DNA of 64,000 nucleotides from Symsagittifera roscoffensis (GCF_963678635.1 NC_087062.1:15675789-15739788), one strand, 5' to 3'. Positions 11,976 through 22,471 are shown, counted from the stretch's first letter. The notes: a model not told the origin generated them from the sequence alone. Translations and numbers: made by a program.

Positions 11976-14190
11976 TTTTTTTATTGTTCTTGACTAACGC
12001 ATTCAGGACATTAGAGAATAAGTTGAACAATGATCCGGCGCTCTCTGGAAAATATGCATGAACCATCAGAGATGATATGAAGAAGGGAATGGTCATTGTC
12101 GTTTGTCCATAACATCGCAGATCACGAACCGACCATGATTGGTTTCCCCCGTATCATCCCATGTAGAACCCGAACAAATACGGCAAGGGGCATCGCGATC
12201 TCAACGAAGCCTTGATGTTCAAAAAAATTTCCCCAAGTAAAGCTCTGTTTGTTGGCCCTGATCTTTTGCAAAATCATATTTTAGTTTTTTAAGCTTCCAA
12301 CAATATATGTACGCCGCTCTGGTCGAAAATGAGAGGACGTTCTTGCAGGATTGAATTTCTCAATTTCTCAAACGAGATCAACCTTTCCTCCGTTTTTTGT
12401 TGTAGTGGGAAGACCCCGCAACAAAAACAGTTGTTCGCCAATTTACGCTTCACATTTGTAGTGCCCGTGATTCGCCAACATGAGCAAATTATGCTTTGCA
12501 GAAGACTGAATCTGATCATCAAGTCAAATTACACGACGCTGCTTCAGCGGCCGTCCACTAGTCCTACATGAATGACGTGCTAGATTCTTCGAAAACCGCA
12601 AACAAGCACTGAAAAAAAAACGAATGTTAATATCACTAGTGAAACTAGGTGGGTTAGTTTGACACAACTTGTCTCAATGATGCCTTACTAGCAGCTGCTC
12701 CATACTCGAATTAGTTTGAGTCCAACTAAGCAGGGTTTGCCTGCTAATAAAAGACATATGGCGAAGCAGTAATCAAAAATGGGGCAATGATCTCTGAGAG
12801 GAAACGAAAAGGCAGTTCTTTGAATAGCATTCGGGCCTCCCCTTGTTAGAAACTTCATCGATATCCCTTACTCATTTCACCGAGCCTTTCGAACAAATCG
12901 AAGTTGACATTTTTGATGATAGTTTCCAGTATGTGTCTGCGACGACTTTTTTCATGGTGCGGGATCTACGAGTTTGCAAAAGATCGAATTAGCCCTTTTT
13001 TATGAATAATCTCACATATAGTCTATCAAATATAAAATAGTTATTGAGTTGGAGCTTCAAACCTCTTTTCTAACAGCCCGCTTAACTGAAGAATTGTGAA
13101 GCACTCTCATTTTAAAAATTACTGACTATGTTACATGGACGATTATTGTCACTGTTTTAGAGGGGCTTAGATCGTGTTTGTTAGCAATCAAATTGGTGAG
13201 ATTCTGGAGACTACCATCATTGAAGGGAAAATTCACTAAGCGGAAGCACTCAAGCAAAGCAGGTGTGTTAATGGACTAAGTTTTTGAGAGCTTCTGATTG
13301 GCAGTTTAACCGTACAAAAGAATTATTAATATAAACCGACAAACGTTTCCGTCGTGTGATTTTTACACTTTTTCTGAAAATGTTTCCCATTTTGACCAAA
13401 AAAACTAGTAATTCTCTCCTCGGCAATTGGACCAATTTAAACTCATTTTAAATTCAAACATGGAGCAGCTTTTTTGATGTGTCTGCTGTCGTCGCACACA
13501 CACTCGCACGCAAGTACCATCAACATATTCGATCTCGCTGTTTTATATACAGCAGAGCAGAAACCTATTTGTTTGGCTTGAACGATGGTTGCTCATTTCT
13601 GGTATTGAGTTGTCAATTAGTCGTTGTTCATTGGCGCAGCTGGCATCAACAGTTCGATTGGGCATATCAGTTATGGAAATGACACCGAGTACGATAAAAA
13701 GCATCCAATAACACTAGATACATGCCACTTTTTATTTGGGTTGATAAAGAGGCATTTGCAAAATAAGCCTTTCCATTAGGCCTGCGATGATATGGGTGCG
13801 ATAATGCTTTTTAAGTTCGCTGTTCTGAAGTTACGTTGGTTGCTCCGAAACATTAAAAAGAATTGTTAACACGCTGAAAAAGAAAAAACAAAACAGCTAA
13901 TTTTTTTCTGACCTGTTGTTGAAAGGTTGGGTTAAAAGAAAGTTCTTTTCTGTAAAATGGGTGCTGATTACTTCGGCGCTTCCATGGTTTCGATACGCAA
14001 AACACGGGGAAAACACGAGGTTTTTAGTTTGCTTGCCTCACTCGCATTGCGGTGAATTTTAAAATTGTCCCATCTCTCGACACAAATTATGGTAAATGGA
14101 GATAGAGCGATGCATTGCAAGGCGTGGTACTCCCTCGACCGTTTTTTCCGACAACGGCATCGACTTTAAGATGCTCAAAATCAATTTATA
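11976..14190. other. No supportable gene
   Basis: Overlapping ORFs of 67-80 codons on opposite strands (12289-12571, 13479-13682) show no motif, conserved partner or splice context. The minus-strand frame at 12289-12522 has a cysteine-containing stretch but nothing matching a family. Confidence 0.4.
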
Positions 14191-14450
14191 GCATGCAGTG
14201 GGAATTGGAACAAATTATTTCCAGCAGTTTTTGCCATACATGTATTAAGTGGAGATTCAGTACACCCAGTGCACCACATCAATCACGGTGGGACTTGGAA
14301 GCGACTACTGAAAATTGTCAAGCGAGTGCTATATGAGATCCTTAAACAGTTTTGATCCTGCAATTTTTGCCCGCACAAGTATAAAGTGGAGATTCAGTAC
14401 ACCCAGTGGACCACATCACAGCGGGCTTGGGAGCGATTAGTGGTTCACCC
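14191..14450. repeat. Imperfect tandem repeat, period about 135 bp
   Basis: The phrase GTGGAGATTCAGTACACCCAGTG occurs at about 14250 and 14383, each followed by CACCACATCA / GACCACATCA and a GGACTTGGAAGCGA / GGCTTGGGAGCGA block. Noncoding. Confidence 0.7.
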
Positions 14451-14754
14451 ATTGGACCACTTCGCGCCTGGCCAATACACATCCAGCTTCCCGTAGCTGA
14501 GTCCAGCAGAAAACTTCGAACAAAAGGAGCGTTAAGCTATGGCACAAAAGTAGGGTAGCGCTATTTGGTCACACTGGTTGCGCCAATTTTTACCTTCCCT
14601 CAATGAAACAACAAAGTTGATGAGCAACTCGAACGTCACTTTGAAAGCTGTGGAATTTGTTTGGGTTGCTGAGACCGACAGTCCGCATGTGCATTACCAA
14701 CTCGCCCGTATAATTGAATTGCACTGCACTACAGCAAATATGGTTCAGCATGAT

Positions 14755-14820
14755 CTGTATATTCAACAGTCGTTACGAGCGAACTGACGCGTCCGACTGG
14801 AGCGGGTTCGAGCCCCAACC
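14755..14820 (+). repeat. tRNA-derived SINE fragment (B box)
   Basis: GGTTCGAGCCC at 14804-14814 is a perfect match to the RNA polymerase III B-box form. It is preceded by a tRNA-like anticodon-arm stretch (ACGCGTCCGACTGGAGC). The A-box side is degraded and there is no cloverleaf, so this is a tRNA-derived SINE relic rather than a tRNA gene. Confidence 0.45.
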
Positions 14821-14830
14821 CTCAGTGATT

Positions 14831-15410
14831 TACGTATGTTAAGCATAAGGGGATCATTTTTTCGTTCTAATTCGATTCAATCTTAATTTGACCGTTAAAA
14901 AGAGCAATTTTTCTTAAGGAAAATCACCGGTTGTTTTGGTTAGCTCGCGCCGAACTTACATAAAACTTATACAGAAAAAACTAATATTACGAACTTAATT
15001 TATAGCTGTTTTTTGTTTGCTTATGGATTAACGACAATGTGTTTTACCAATAAAACAAGTAAAGCTTCAATTTCCGAGACATTTCAACCAATTTATGGAA
15101 ATTGAGTGCACAATCGAAGTTCCGTAGGTAAAATATAGGTTAAATAAACATTTCAAGTTTCCTGGAAAACGTCATATTGCCTGTCATTTTAACATAAGTC
15201 CTTCTCGAATTTGATAACTTAGTCAAAATCATCAATAACTATCATTTTGATTTACTCAACAATTAAATCCAGTTTAATTTATCACAAAACCTTTTTTCCA
15301 GCTCCAGAGGGAGCGTCCTCTCGATGTATTTAATTTCACACATTGCCGCATAAACATTGCCTGCAGAAATGTTTCTCATTTTTTTTGCGGGTGTGAACTT
15401 AATCACAAAT
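14831..15410. other. Probable 3' flank of the Patched-like gene
   Basis: No gene seen. As the host gene runs on the minus strand and stops at 15411, its 3' UTR should lie here. I did not find a convincing minus-strand AATAAA at a fitting distance. Confidence 0.4.
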
Positions 15411-15663
15411 TCAGTTCATTCTTTTCTCTCTTTCGATTTCTCTCTTTCTAACTCTCCTCTGTCTTCCGATCTCCCGCACACACTCCATAGTGAGTACGAT
15501 ATATGACATGCAAATTGGGAGCATGATGCTGCCGTTGATTAGGGAGAGGCTGAATACTGAGAGAGTGGCTATGGCCATGTCTCTGAATGCCTGACAGGCG
15601 GAAGATACGAGGATGATGAACATTCCGATCGCAGACGACAAGGCCGAGTTGAGAAGCGGCACA
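15411..15663 (-). CDS. Patched-domain membrane protein, exon k (last): TM11-TM12 and C-terminus
   Basis: Last exon of the Patched-like gene. It starts after the acceptor TTCTTTCAG with one base that completes a Ser codon from exon j (phase 2), and ends at a TGA at 15411-15413. It reads VPLLNSALSSAIGMFIILV, then CQAFRDMAIATLSVFSLSLINGS, then MLPICMSYI. This is the Patched-family pattern of TM11 (P.L...LS...G...L), the F..F... turn and TM12 with the LP motif. The tail after TM12 is short and strongly basic (QRRVRKREIEREKR), so the C-terminus is cytoplasmic and brief. The family moves sterols or other lipids or receives lipid-modified ligands; the substrate here is unknown. Confidence 0.88.
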
Positions 15664-16135
15664 CTGAAAGAAAATTATACTTATTTCAAACTTTGCAAAT
15701 TTTTCAAAAATATAATGACAAGATTATTTTTCCGATCGATGTTTTTTGAAATTTAAAAAAATGATAATAAAATTGGTATCCGAAGATTTTGAATTTTTAA
15801 AAAGTATTTGACCTGCAGGACCTCAAATACTAAGAATGCGCCAGCCAAAAAAAAACATGAAGCTAGCCAGCAAAAAAAAAATTGAAGCTGAATCTTAAAA
15901 AATATCTGATTTGCCTCGTTTGACACGGACGCTTTTAAATGAGACGATACAACGATATCTGATGATATTAATAATAATATCTGACTATACCAAATACTGA
16001 AAAGACCCCAATCCCGAAGAATGTTTTTAAAAAGAATTTTTTACGGATAGTACCGTACCGAGTGTTTCAAACCCTCCAAAAGCTCTCAAAAAGTCATTTT
16101 TAAAAGGATGACCAAAACCATTAAATGAATGTCCC
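15664..16135. other. Intron j/k, no further feature
   Basis: AT-rich intron sequence between exons j and k with short poly-A/poly-T runs and no recognisable repeat until the palindromic element that starts near 16136. Confidence 0.5.
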
Positions 16136-16385
16136 ACGTTTCGCCCCACACACTTTTCGCCCCTCTTAAATCTGGTGGCGCATTTCTCCCCTCACACATT
16201 TCGCCCCTAATAATTTCACATATTTCGTCCTCGCACGTTTCGCCCCTAACTTATTACACAGTTAATTAACGCCGCTTTCTTAATGTACATTTTAGGGGCG
16301 AAATGTGCCAGTAATTTATGAGGGGCGAAATGGGCCTCTAGATTTGAGAGGGGCGAAACGTGTGAGGGGCGAAATGTGTGAATAC
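16136..16385. repeat. Palindromic MITE with internal GGGGCGAAATGTG repeats
   Basis: The left half contains five or more CACA(C/T)TTTCGCCCCT-like units. The right half contains the inverse, GGGGCGAAATGTG, four or more times. The outer ends (CGTTTCGCCCCACACACTTTTCGCCCC and its complement) match as terminal inverted repeats around a centre near 16262. It sits in the last intron of the Patched-like gene. It is noncoding and probably a short DNA transposon relic built from repeated terminal motifs. Confidence 0.8.
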
Positions 16386-16450
16386 CACATTAATTAAATA
16401 GCCTTTTTCCAAAAAACTTCATTGTCGTCAAATTTATAGCTGAATGAAAC

Positions 16451-16695
16451 CTGATCAAGGCCAACGTCTCTCGGAGCACCTCGTCGGCCATACTCTTCTG
16501 CTTCCGCAAGTCTTCCTCGTCCCCCTCGTCATCCGGCCCATACTCGCCCTCCTCCTCCCTCTGTCTCCGCCTCTGCTCTCTCCTCTCTTTCCTCTCCTCC
16601 TCCTTCTTCTCCGTGTGTTCCCTCCAGGCGGCGAAGAAGGCGTGGCCCCCGTGGGCTGTGTAGTCGATGCACATCCCGGTTGCAATCAGACTCAC
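16451..16695 (-). CDS. Patched-domain membrane protein, exon j: TM10 and following cytoplasmic loop
   Basis: Begins after the acceptor CCATTGCAG with GTG (phase 0) and ends at the donor AG|GTTTCA (phase 2). It opens with VSLIATGMCIDYTAHGGHAFF, the TM10 signature of Patched/Dispatched/NPC1-type RND proteins (usually G.SVDF.AH). The intramembrane Asp and His thought to serve the transport cycle are present. A highly charged linker follows (residues about 29-65, Glu/Arg/Lys runs such as KKEEERKERREQRRRQ), then DEVLRETLALI, the amphipathic helix that leads into TM11. The charged insertion is longer than usual for the family at this loop. Phase and sequence join cleanly to exons i and k. Confidence 0.92.
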
Positions 16696-16796
16696 CTGCA
16701 ATGGTCACAAACACACACACATACATTAAAATTCCATCTGCAATTTGGATCAGCAGCGCTCAACCATCACCAGATAAAAACAGCCTTGACATTTGA

Positions 16797-16945
16797 CGGT
16801 ATAACCACCAGCGGACTTAGGGGGGGGGGGGAGTTTCAGACGCTCTTTCCTCAGGGATTCGACCCCCTGCCGACCCAAAGAGTCCTACCCTTGTACTATT
16901 TTGAGATATCCATTTTTGGTGACGGACCCTAAAACTTTTCTAAAG
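16797..16945. repeat. Truncated CAGGGGCGGATTTAGG-family MITE
   Basis: Contains the family's CAGCGGACTTAGGGGGGG end, the CTCAGGGATTCGACCCCCTGCC block and the GATATCCATTTTTGGTGACGGACCCTAAAA block, in inverted order relative to the complete copy at 24661-25064. It lies in the intron between exons i and j. Confidence 0.65.
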
Positions 16946-17499
16946 GCTAAATGTTTTGGTATTTTAGAAATTTTTTTAGCCAACAAGAAGCTTTTTTATG
17001 ACAAGACAATGAAAACAAAGACTAGTAAAAATAACAACATGAGTTTCATAGTTAATGTTTATTGCAAAAACGGAGGAGGCCAACAAAAAGAGAAGATTGA
17101 CAACTTCTAAAAAGCCTGACTTAAAAAAGATAGGGAAAAGGTTTTGACGTTTTCGACACCCAATTTAAGCATCGCAAAAATATTTACTTTAAAATGTGTC
17201 GTCAAAATAGTTTGAGAACATCGCACAAAATACTAACAAATGTGATTAAGCTGTCGATTGCCTTGAAAATGAAATTTTCTGAAAATAAGCAGAACTTGCA
17301 TATCAACGTTGTGACAAAAATTCGGTTTTGTCATTTTTTAGGAAAACTGGCAAACTTATTAAAGCCCTGGTGCGTCTTTCTGACTGTAACTTCACTTTAA
17401 AAATTAGATTTGAATTGCACTCAAAGTTTCATGATCCAGTTAAAGTTCTATTGCATTTTGGTTATCGAGCTCTCTATATGCTTAAATGGCTGCTAATTG
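16946..17499. other. Intron i/j, no gene
   Basis: AT-rich intron between the truncated MITE and the foldback element. Plus-strand ORFs here (16901-17597 region) overlap the element arm and carry no motif. Confidence 0.45.
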
Positions 17500-19002
17500 T
17501 TGTTCCGACTTTCGATACGAAAGTAACGGAATATTTGTGCTCGGGTGGGTTTTTTTTTCTTCAGACAAGTTTCGACTTTTTAACTAGCCATTTTTGACAA
17601 AATTTTTTTATATCATTCGAAAGTTATTGTTGTCCTGAGCTTAAATTTGAAAAAATATTTTACCTGTGATCATTTTTCGTAAAGTTATGAGGGTTTAAAG
17701 ATTGCCATTTTGGCCATTTTGACCAATTTGGGACAATTAACGCGCGATATAATTCGCACTATTAACGCGTAAGCGGAGATTTAACCCGTCTTAGAAATCG
17801 TTCCGAATTGGTTGAAAGAAACTTATTTGTCATAACTGATTTGTTACAAGGAGCAAAATCTATTGTTTTATACTTTATATGGCGTGTGGGGGGATGATTT
17901 TCATAGAAAAATTTTCAAATTTTAGATAAAAATTTTCATTTTATTTTATTTCATTTAATTTTTTTATGTTATTACTGCTCCATAAACCTTAAAAGGCCGT
18001 CGCAACATTCACGGCTTCGCCCTGATACGAGCAGTCTTGTTTCATTTTTATGCTTAAATGGCTGCTAATCGTTTCATTTTTATCCAAGGTTTTCACCAGT
18101 TCATTGAAGTGCAATACTTTCTACGCGTAGCACTTCATTTAAATTTCAAGTGTACTTGTTCGTTTCATTGAAAAAAATAGTCTGAATGTTCAATTCTTAG
18201 AATACCTAAATTTTCTTGAAATAGAATTTGTTAACGGAGCATATCAATAAAACCATATTGTAAATCTGTTTCAACAAGAAAAATTTGCAAAAGTAAAACA
18301 TAGCCAACAGACAAGTGGAAAAGAGCCAATGAACGAAAGGAAGCAATAGTCGTTCATATTTTTTGTGCAATTTCCACGTTCATTTTTTCGTATTTTTAGA
18401 GCGCAATTTACCTAATTCTTAGAAATTCTCGATTGATTTGAATTGAACTCAAAAAGTGGATAAAAACCAACAAGACTGCTCGTATCAGGGCGAAACCCTG
18501 AATGTTCCGACTGCCTTTTAAGGTTTATGGAGCAGTAATAACATTTAAAAATTAAATGTAAGAAAAATTAAAATGAAAATTTTTTTTCTTCTAAAATTTG
18601 AAATTTTTTATGAAAATCGTCCCCCCACACGCTATACAAAGTACAAAAGGATAGATTTTGCTCCTTGTAACAAACCAATTATGGCAAATAAGCTTCTTGC
18701 AACCAATTTGGAACGATTTCTAAGACGGATTAACTCTCCGCTTACGCGTTAATAGCGCGAAATATATCGCGCGTTAATTGTCCCAAATTGGCCAAAATGG
18801 CAATTTTTAAACCCCCATGATTTTACGAAAAATGATCACAGGTGAAATATCTTTTCAAATTTGAGCTCAGAACAACAATACCTTTTGAACGATGTAAAAA
18901 AATTCCGTCAAAAAGTGCTAGTTAAAAAGTCGAAATTTGTCTGAAAAAAAACCCACCCCGAGCACAAATATTCCGTTACTTTCGTATCGAAAGTCGGAAC
19001 AA
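17500..19002. mobile_element. Foldback element with inverted repeats of about 0.5 kb
   Basis: The left arm starts TTGTTCCGACTTTCGATACG at about 17500 and runs to the AGGCCGTCGCAACATTC...GAGCAGTCTTG block near 18035. The right arm is its inverse from CAAGACTGCTCGTATCAGG at about 18471 to CGTATCGAAAGTCGGAACAA at 19002. The arms are about 530 bp and roughly 90 percent alike. Between them lie about 430 bp carrying a piece of the GCCAACAGACAAGTGGAAAAGAG dispersed repeat. There is no transposase. This is the best preserved member of a family also seen at 1-387, about 2130-2440, 8350-8640, 28785-29535 and 32515-32620. No clear target-site duplication was found. Confidence 0.85.
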
Positions 19003-19419
19003 GAAGATTTCATAAATGCATCAATACGTATTAACGCACAACTGTGATTATTAGAGCATTTTATACATTTTTCCAAAAAAAAAAACGAATCAAGAAACTA
19101 TTCTACACCTATATAACAGCGTTCACCACATTCAATGACTCTCAAAAAATCTCTTGGCGAAAACATATTTTGTAGAAGTTTATTTTGATGATTGCTCTAC
19201 AAGGTTGCCGCTCAACTTGTAAAGTGACTTGAGTAATCCAAATTTTACCGAGAACTAACAAAAAATTTAAAAAATCATCGCGACCTACATAAGGGTCTGA
19301 TTTACGTTCATCGACTCTTGAACCAAACAGGAAAAAAACTAGTGTCTTCAGCAGACCATTCATCGACACTTATTAGATACTCGACTTTAAATTTAAGAGA
19401 GAAAAGAAAGTTGACAGAC
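19003..19419. other. Intron i/j, proximal part
   Basis: AT-rich sequence between the foldback element and exon i. The donor of exon i (GTCTGT) opens this intron on the minus strand. A minus-strand ORF at 19142-19369 has no family features. Confidence 0.45.
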
Positions 19420-19548
19420 GATGAAGTTGACGCTGTTGTAGGTGAGGCGGATGACGAACCACCAGCAGCCAAATATGGTAGACATAGTTATACAGGTCAT
19501 GCACACAGTCACTATGATCACCAGGGGCTCAGGGATGAACAGAGTCAC
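19420..19548 (-). CDS. Patched-domain membrane protein, exon i: TM8-TM9
   Basis: A 129-bp exon of exactly 43 codons, phase 0 at both ends. It begins after the acceptor ATATTCTAG with GTGACTCTG and ends at ATC before GTCTGT. It reads VTLFIPEPLVIIVTVCMTCI followed by an STIFGCWWFVIRLTYNSVNFI segment. This fits the Patched-family stretch from the end of TM8 through the FIP turn and TM9 to the residues before TM10; joined to exon j it completes the ...N.V..I.SLI..G..ID pattern. A longer plus-strand ORF (19318-19641) lies over it and is spurious. The donor GTCTGT is a weak GT site. Confidence 0.85.
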
Positions 19549-20093
19549 CTAGAATATATCACATGCCAACATGTTAGTTCACATGCCAACATGTTAGTTC
19601 ACATGCCAAGTGGCGATCAAACACGTGAACAAGTCAAATGAAAAATTATGATTTTTCAAGTAAAAGACGTACTTGTTAAAATTAAAAGTTTAGGACAGCA
19701 TTTATCATGCCACACGTCAAATAAAGGGAAAATAAGGAAGCAGCAAATAGTCGTGTTAAGATTTTCAAAATTCAGTGAAAATTCATTGAAAATGTTTTGT
19801 TTTCAGAGCACTCAAATTGCTTTTCTAAGCTTGGTAAAACACTCAATTTGCCCGTTTTTGATTTACAAAATTTTGAGCTGTAAGCAAGTTGTCCAGCTAA
19901 AATGCTTTTTTCCGTGGATCTTTTTTTGAAAGATTTTGACCAAATAAATTCAAAATGGAGAGTTAAAAAAGACATTTATAGCAGCTTTTTGATCAGTCGG
20001 TTTGATTTGTCTTCTCATTTAACCTCCTCCCAGTTTTAATTGAAACTCTTCAGTCCCTGTTTTTGTTCTTCAGTTCTTGTTCTTCACACGTAC
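19549..20093. other. Intron h/i
   Basis: Starts on the minus strand with the strong donor GTACGTGTG after exon h. Contains a short direct repeat of about 17 bp (CACATGCCAACATGTTAGTT, twice, around 19560-19600) next to the exon i acceptor. No other gene seen. Confidence 0.5.
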
Positions 20094-20265
20094 CATTACA
20101 AGACAACAGATAAGTGCCTGTAACACGGACATCCACAATGCACCCTTGAGGGCACAGTCCCTCCACATGAGGCCATACATCATGTCACTCATCTCCAGCT
20201 CCAGATCATAGGCACTGTCTGGACCAAATGCAGCTTCCAGGGCCTCCATCTCATCCAGCACTTTC
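20094..20265 (-). CDS. Patched-domain membrane protein, exon h: end of second extracellular domain and TM8
   Basis: Begins after GGTGCGGTCAG with one base completing an Arg codon (phase 2) and ends before GTACGTGTG (phase 0). It reads KVLDEMEALEAAFGPDSAYDLELEMSD, the amphipathic region that ends the second extracellular domain. Then comes MMYGLMWRDCALKGALWMSVLQALICCLVM, the connector and TM8. In the family the equivalent is a ...Y..Q......T..N......M stretch. The join to exon g gives ...VRDERKVLDEMEALE, continuous and in frame, but only if the intron uses a GA donor (see exon g). Exon i follows in phase. Confidence 0.88.
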
Positions 20266-20899
20266 CTGACCGCACCACAATCATAACAACATCAGGTGAT
20301 TGAAAAATAAAACAAGCAAGTCGTTGTTTCAACCAAAAAGGATTCGAATAATACTCGAGATTTAAAAGTAAGCAAGCAAGCCGGGGCTTGAAACAAAAAA
20401 GGATTTGATTAATACCCGAGATTTGAATGTAAGCAAGCATACCAGGGTTCGACTCGAAAAAGAATTCGATTAATACCCGCTGGCTGAAACCGAAGCGAAC
20501 TCGAATTATATATTTCGCTGTGCAAACTGAAAAAAAAAAATTTTGCTTTTAATTTGCTACTAGAGCCGCAAACTGAAAAAAAAAAAATTTTGCTTTTAAT
20601 TTGCTACTGGAGCCGCAAAATATTTGATTAAATCTGGTGTTTTTTAATATATTCAAATAAATATTTCTAAATCGTTTTTATTTTATTGCTCAAAACAATG
20701 AAAGAAACAATTGATCAAAACAGATTTTGTTATAAATGATTGCCGTTCAATTTTTAGTAGATAAATTAATTGCCGTTCAACTTTTAGTAGTTATTTTTTA
20801 CCCGAATATTTGCAAAAAAAAACTAAGGGTTCAAGTCTTAGAGTCGACCTGTTTTCACTCGAGGCCTGATATGGTGATCAAACTCAATAAAACACTTTC
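20266..20899. other. Non-canonical (GA-AG) intron g/h with two short tandem repeats
   Basis: The intron lies between copies of AGGAAAGTG that occur at the end of exon g and the start of exon h in the same reading frame. With the normal AG acceptor the donor is AG|GAAAGT. Inside, a unit of about 62 bp (AAGCAAGCA...GATTTGATTAATACCCGAGATTT) is repeated about three times at 20285-20480. A unit of about 50 bp (GCAAACTGAAAAAAAAAAATTTTGC...) is repeated twice at 20521-20625. Confidence 0.7.
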
Positions 20900-21847
20900 C
20901 TCTCATCTCGCACATCCATAAGCTTAGAGCTTCTGCGATCACACTTGAAACGGACTTGATTTATTCTCCAATCCTTATTTGGCAACTGGCCCATCGCATA
21001 ATCTGTACCACTGCGGCACTCTGTCGTCAAGTTGTATTCACCTCCAGCAACTCGCGGACTTCTGACATATCTGAGAAAGCAGCCTAAAAATTTGGGATCC
21101 TTGAAACTAGGACTCTCGACTATGGTTTTATTTAGTCGGTCTATTGCGTCTATAAAGTCGGGATCGGTCGTAATTTGGCGACCTGTAGCCGCAATCGGGT
21201 TTCGAATCATCATGAGAGTTCTGGTGAAATTCGCCTCAGGTCCGTAAGTTTGAACTCTGTCCAAATATAACTTAGAGAATGAGTCATCGAGATAGTACAT
21301 TGTTACGTCTTCATAAGTCATCATGCTCACGAGAGCAGCTGTGAAAATTGTACTCATGAGTAAAAAGGACAGCATCCACATGTAGCGAAACGGGTGAACA
21401 GATGTGGCGTTCACGTAAATTGTCATAATTGTTCGCTCGTAGCAGTTAAAAACACTGACTGCTTTTGCCTTTTTCTTTTCACTTTTCTTACTCTCCGTCG
21501 GGTCGCCGGGCGCGCTACTTTCGTCATAATAGTAATCGGAAGATACGTGATCTTGAGTTATGTAACCCCATTTTGATTTCGACTCTGAGCCTCGTTCGGT
21601 TATATGGTCCTCGTGCGTCAAATCTTGTCTGTAGTTTGTGTAATTGTTCAAACCCACTTCGTCTGGTGGTTTCGGGTTTTCGCTTAGTTTATTCAAGGGG
21701 CCGGGTCCGGGTTGGTTTAAGTTGTCGTCTTTATTTGGTTTTTGGCGCTCTTTGGGATATAATTTGCGAGTCTGCAGACATAAAATGGGGAGGAAGAAGA
21801 AAACTTCGCCGAGCCAGAGCCAACTAATTGACAGAGCGAGGTAGGAG
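20900..21847 (-). CDS. Patched-domain membrane protein, exon g: TM6, cytoplasmic loop, TM7, second extracellular domain
   Basis: The largest exon, about 316 codons. It starts after CTTTTTTCTAG with C, completing a Cys codon left open by exon f. Residues about 1-25 (SYLALSISWLWLGEVFFFLP) form TM6, followed by a long hydrophilic cytoplasmic loop (about 26-150) with Pro-rich, Asp/Tyr-rich and KKSEKKKAK segments. TM7 is about 155-178 (PFRYMWMLSFLLMSTIFTAA). The second extracellular domain begins after it, with N-glycosylation sequons (NFT, NKT, NLT) and cysteines. The frame runs on to a TGA at about 20884 if not spliced. The last coding triplets GAG AGG AAA GTG match the start of exon h, so the exon probably ends at 20900 before GAAAGT, a GA donor; a GT at 20895 would break the frame. 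Confidence 0.9.
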
Positions 21848-22337
21848 CTAGAAAAAAGCGAAAAAAGTCATGGTGTGTAATTTTTTAAATAATAATTTAT
21901 TTGACATTGAATATTCGCTAAAACTAGTAACGCATTTGAAAAATGCATTTTGGCTTTGATTGTGATCATGTTTTATGGCCTCAACATTTAAAAGACAAAA
22001 ACTTTTAATGAGTTAAAAATTTTGGTCACTTCTTTTTTCTTCATCAATTTAATCGTTCAAAATGAACTTATTAGGGTACGAGATAAATTGTTTGGTTCGG
22101 TTTTAATTCACTTAACCATGCTTTGATGACACAGAGGTGTCAAAATGGCGAAATTTTGTATTATTTTGGAGGGGAAGTCAAATCGAGCCGAAAAATGACA
22201 GGGGTGCCAAATTTTTTGGAAGCACAGCAAGAGTGTTTTTGCATTTTTGCAGTTGTAGGAGAGTTGTGCCTCTTCGAGCTGTGGGATTATACCATGTGAC
22301 TCATAGTGGTCTATTTTTTCACGTACTCGTCACGTAC
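21848..22337. other. Intron f/g, no further feature
   Basis: Short AT-rich intron with donor GTACGTGACG at 22337 and acceptor CTTTTTTCTAG before 21847. Plus-strand ORFs here and over exons f and g are spurious. Confidence 0.6.
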
Positions 22338-22471
22338 CAGCAGAGATTTACAGCCTGGAATGGGGTGAAGCATCCACAAGCGAAGGCGGCAATGGCAGTC
22401 CAATCGGCCAGAGAGACACTCAACATGGCTCCCCTTGCCGTGATCACTGTGAACTCCGTCGCTGTTGAGTC
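22338..22471 (-). CDS. Patched-domain membrane protein, exon f: TM4-TM5 of the sterol-sensing domain
   Basis: Starts after the acceptor ACCAGCATAG with GAC (phase 0) and ends TGCTG before GTACGTGACG (phase 2). It reads DSTATEFTVITARGAMLSVSLADWTAIAAF, then ACGCFTPFQAVNLC. This is the family stretch ...L..AG.SI.ITS.TD..AF..GA.TP.PA....C that spans the TM4-TM5 region of the sterol-sensing domain. The join to exon g gives NLCCSYLALSISW, as expected for TM6. Two longer ORFs in other frames (22137-22517 plus, 22311-22544 minus) cover it and are not real. Confidence 0.9.

Noticed and set aside
12289-12571. Overlapping 77- and 80-codon ORFs on opposite strands
   Set aside because: No motif, no splice context, no repeat partner; chance cannot be excluded.
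16444-16932. 162-codon plus-strand ORF with Leu/Pro runs
   Set aside because: Antisense of the charged linker in exon j; it then runs into a MITE fragment.
19318-19641. 107-codon plus-strand ORF with protein-like composition
   Set aside because: It is the antisense of a phase-correct 43-codon Patched TM8-TM9 exon on the minus strand (19420-19548), which fits both neighbouring exons.
21465-21844. Plus-strand ORFs of 66-120 codons over exon g
   Set aside because: Antisense of the well-supported exon g, which includes TM6 at its 5' end.
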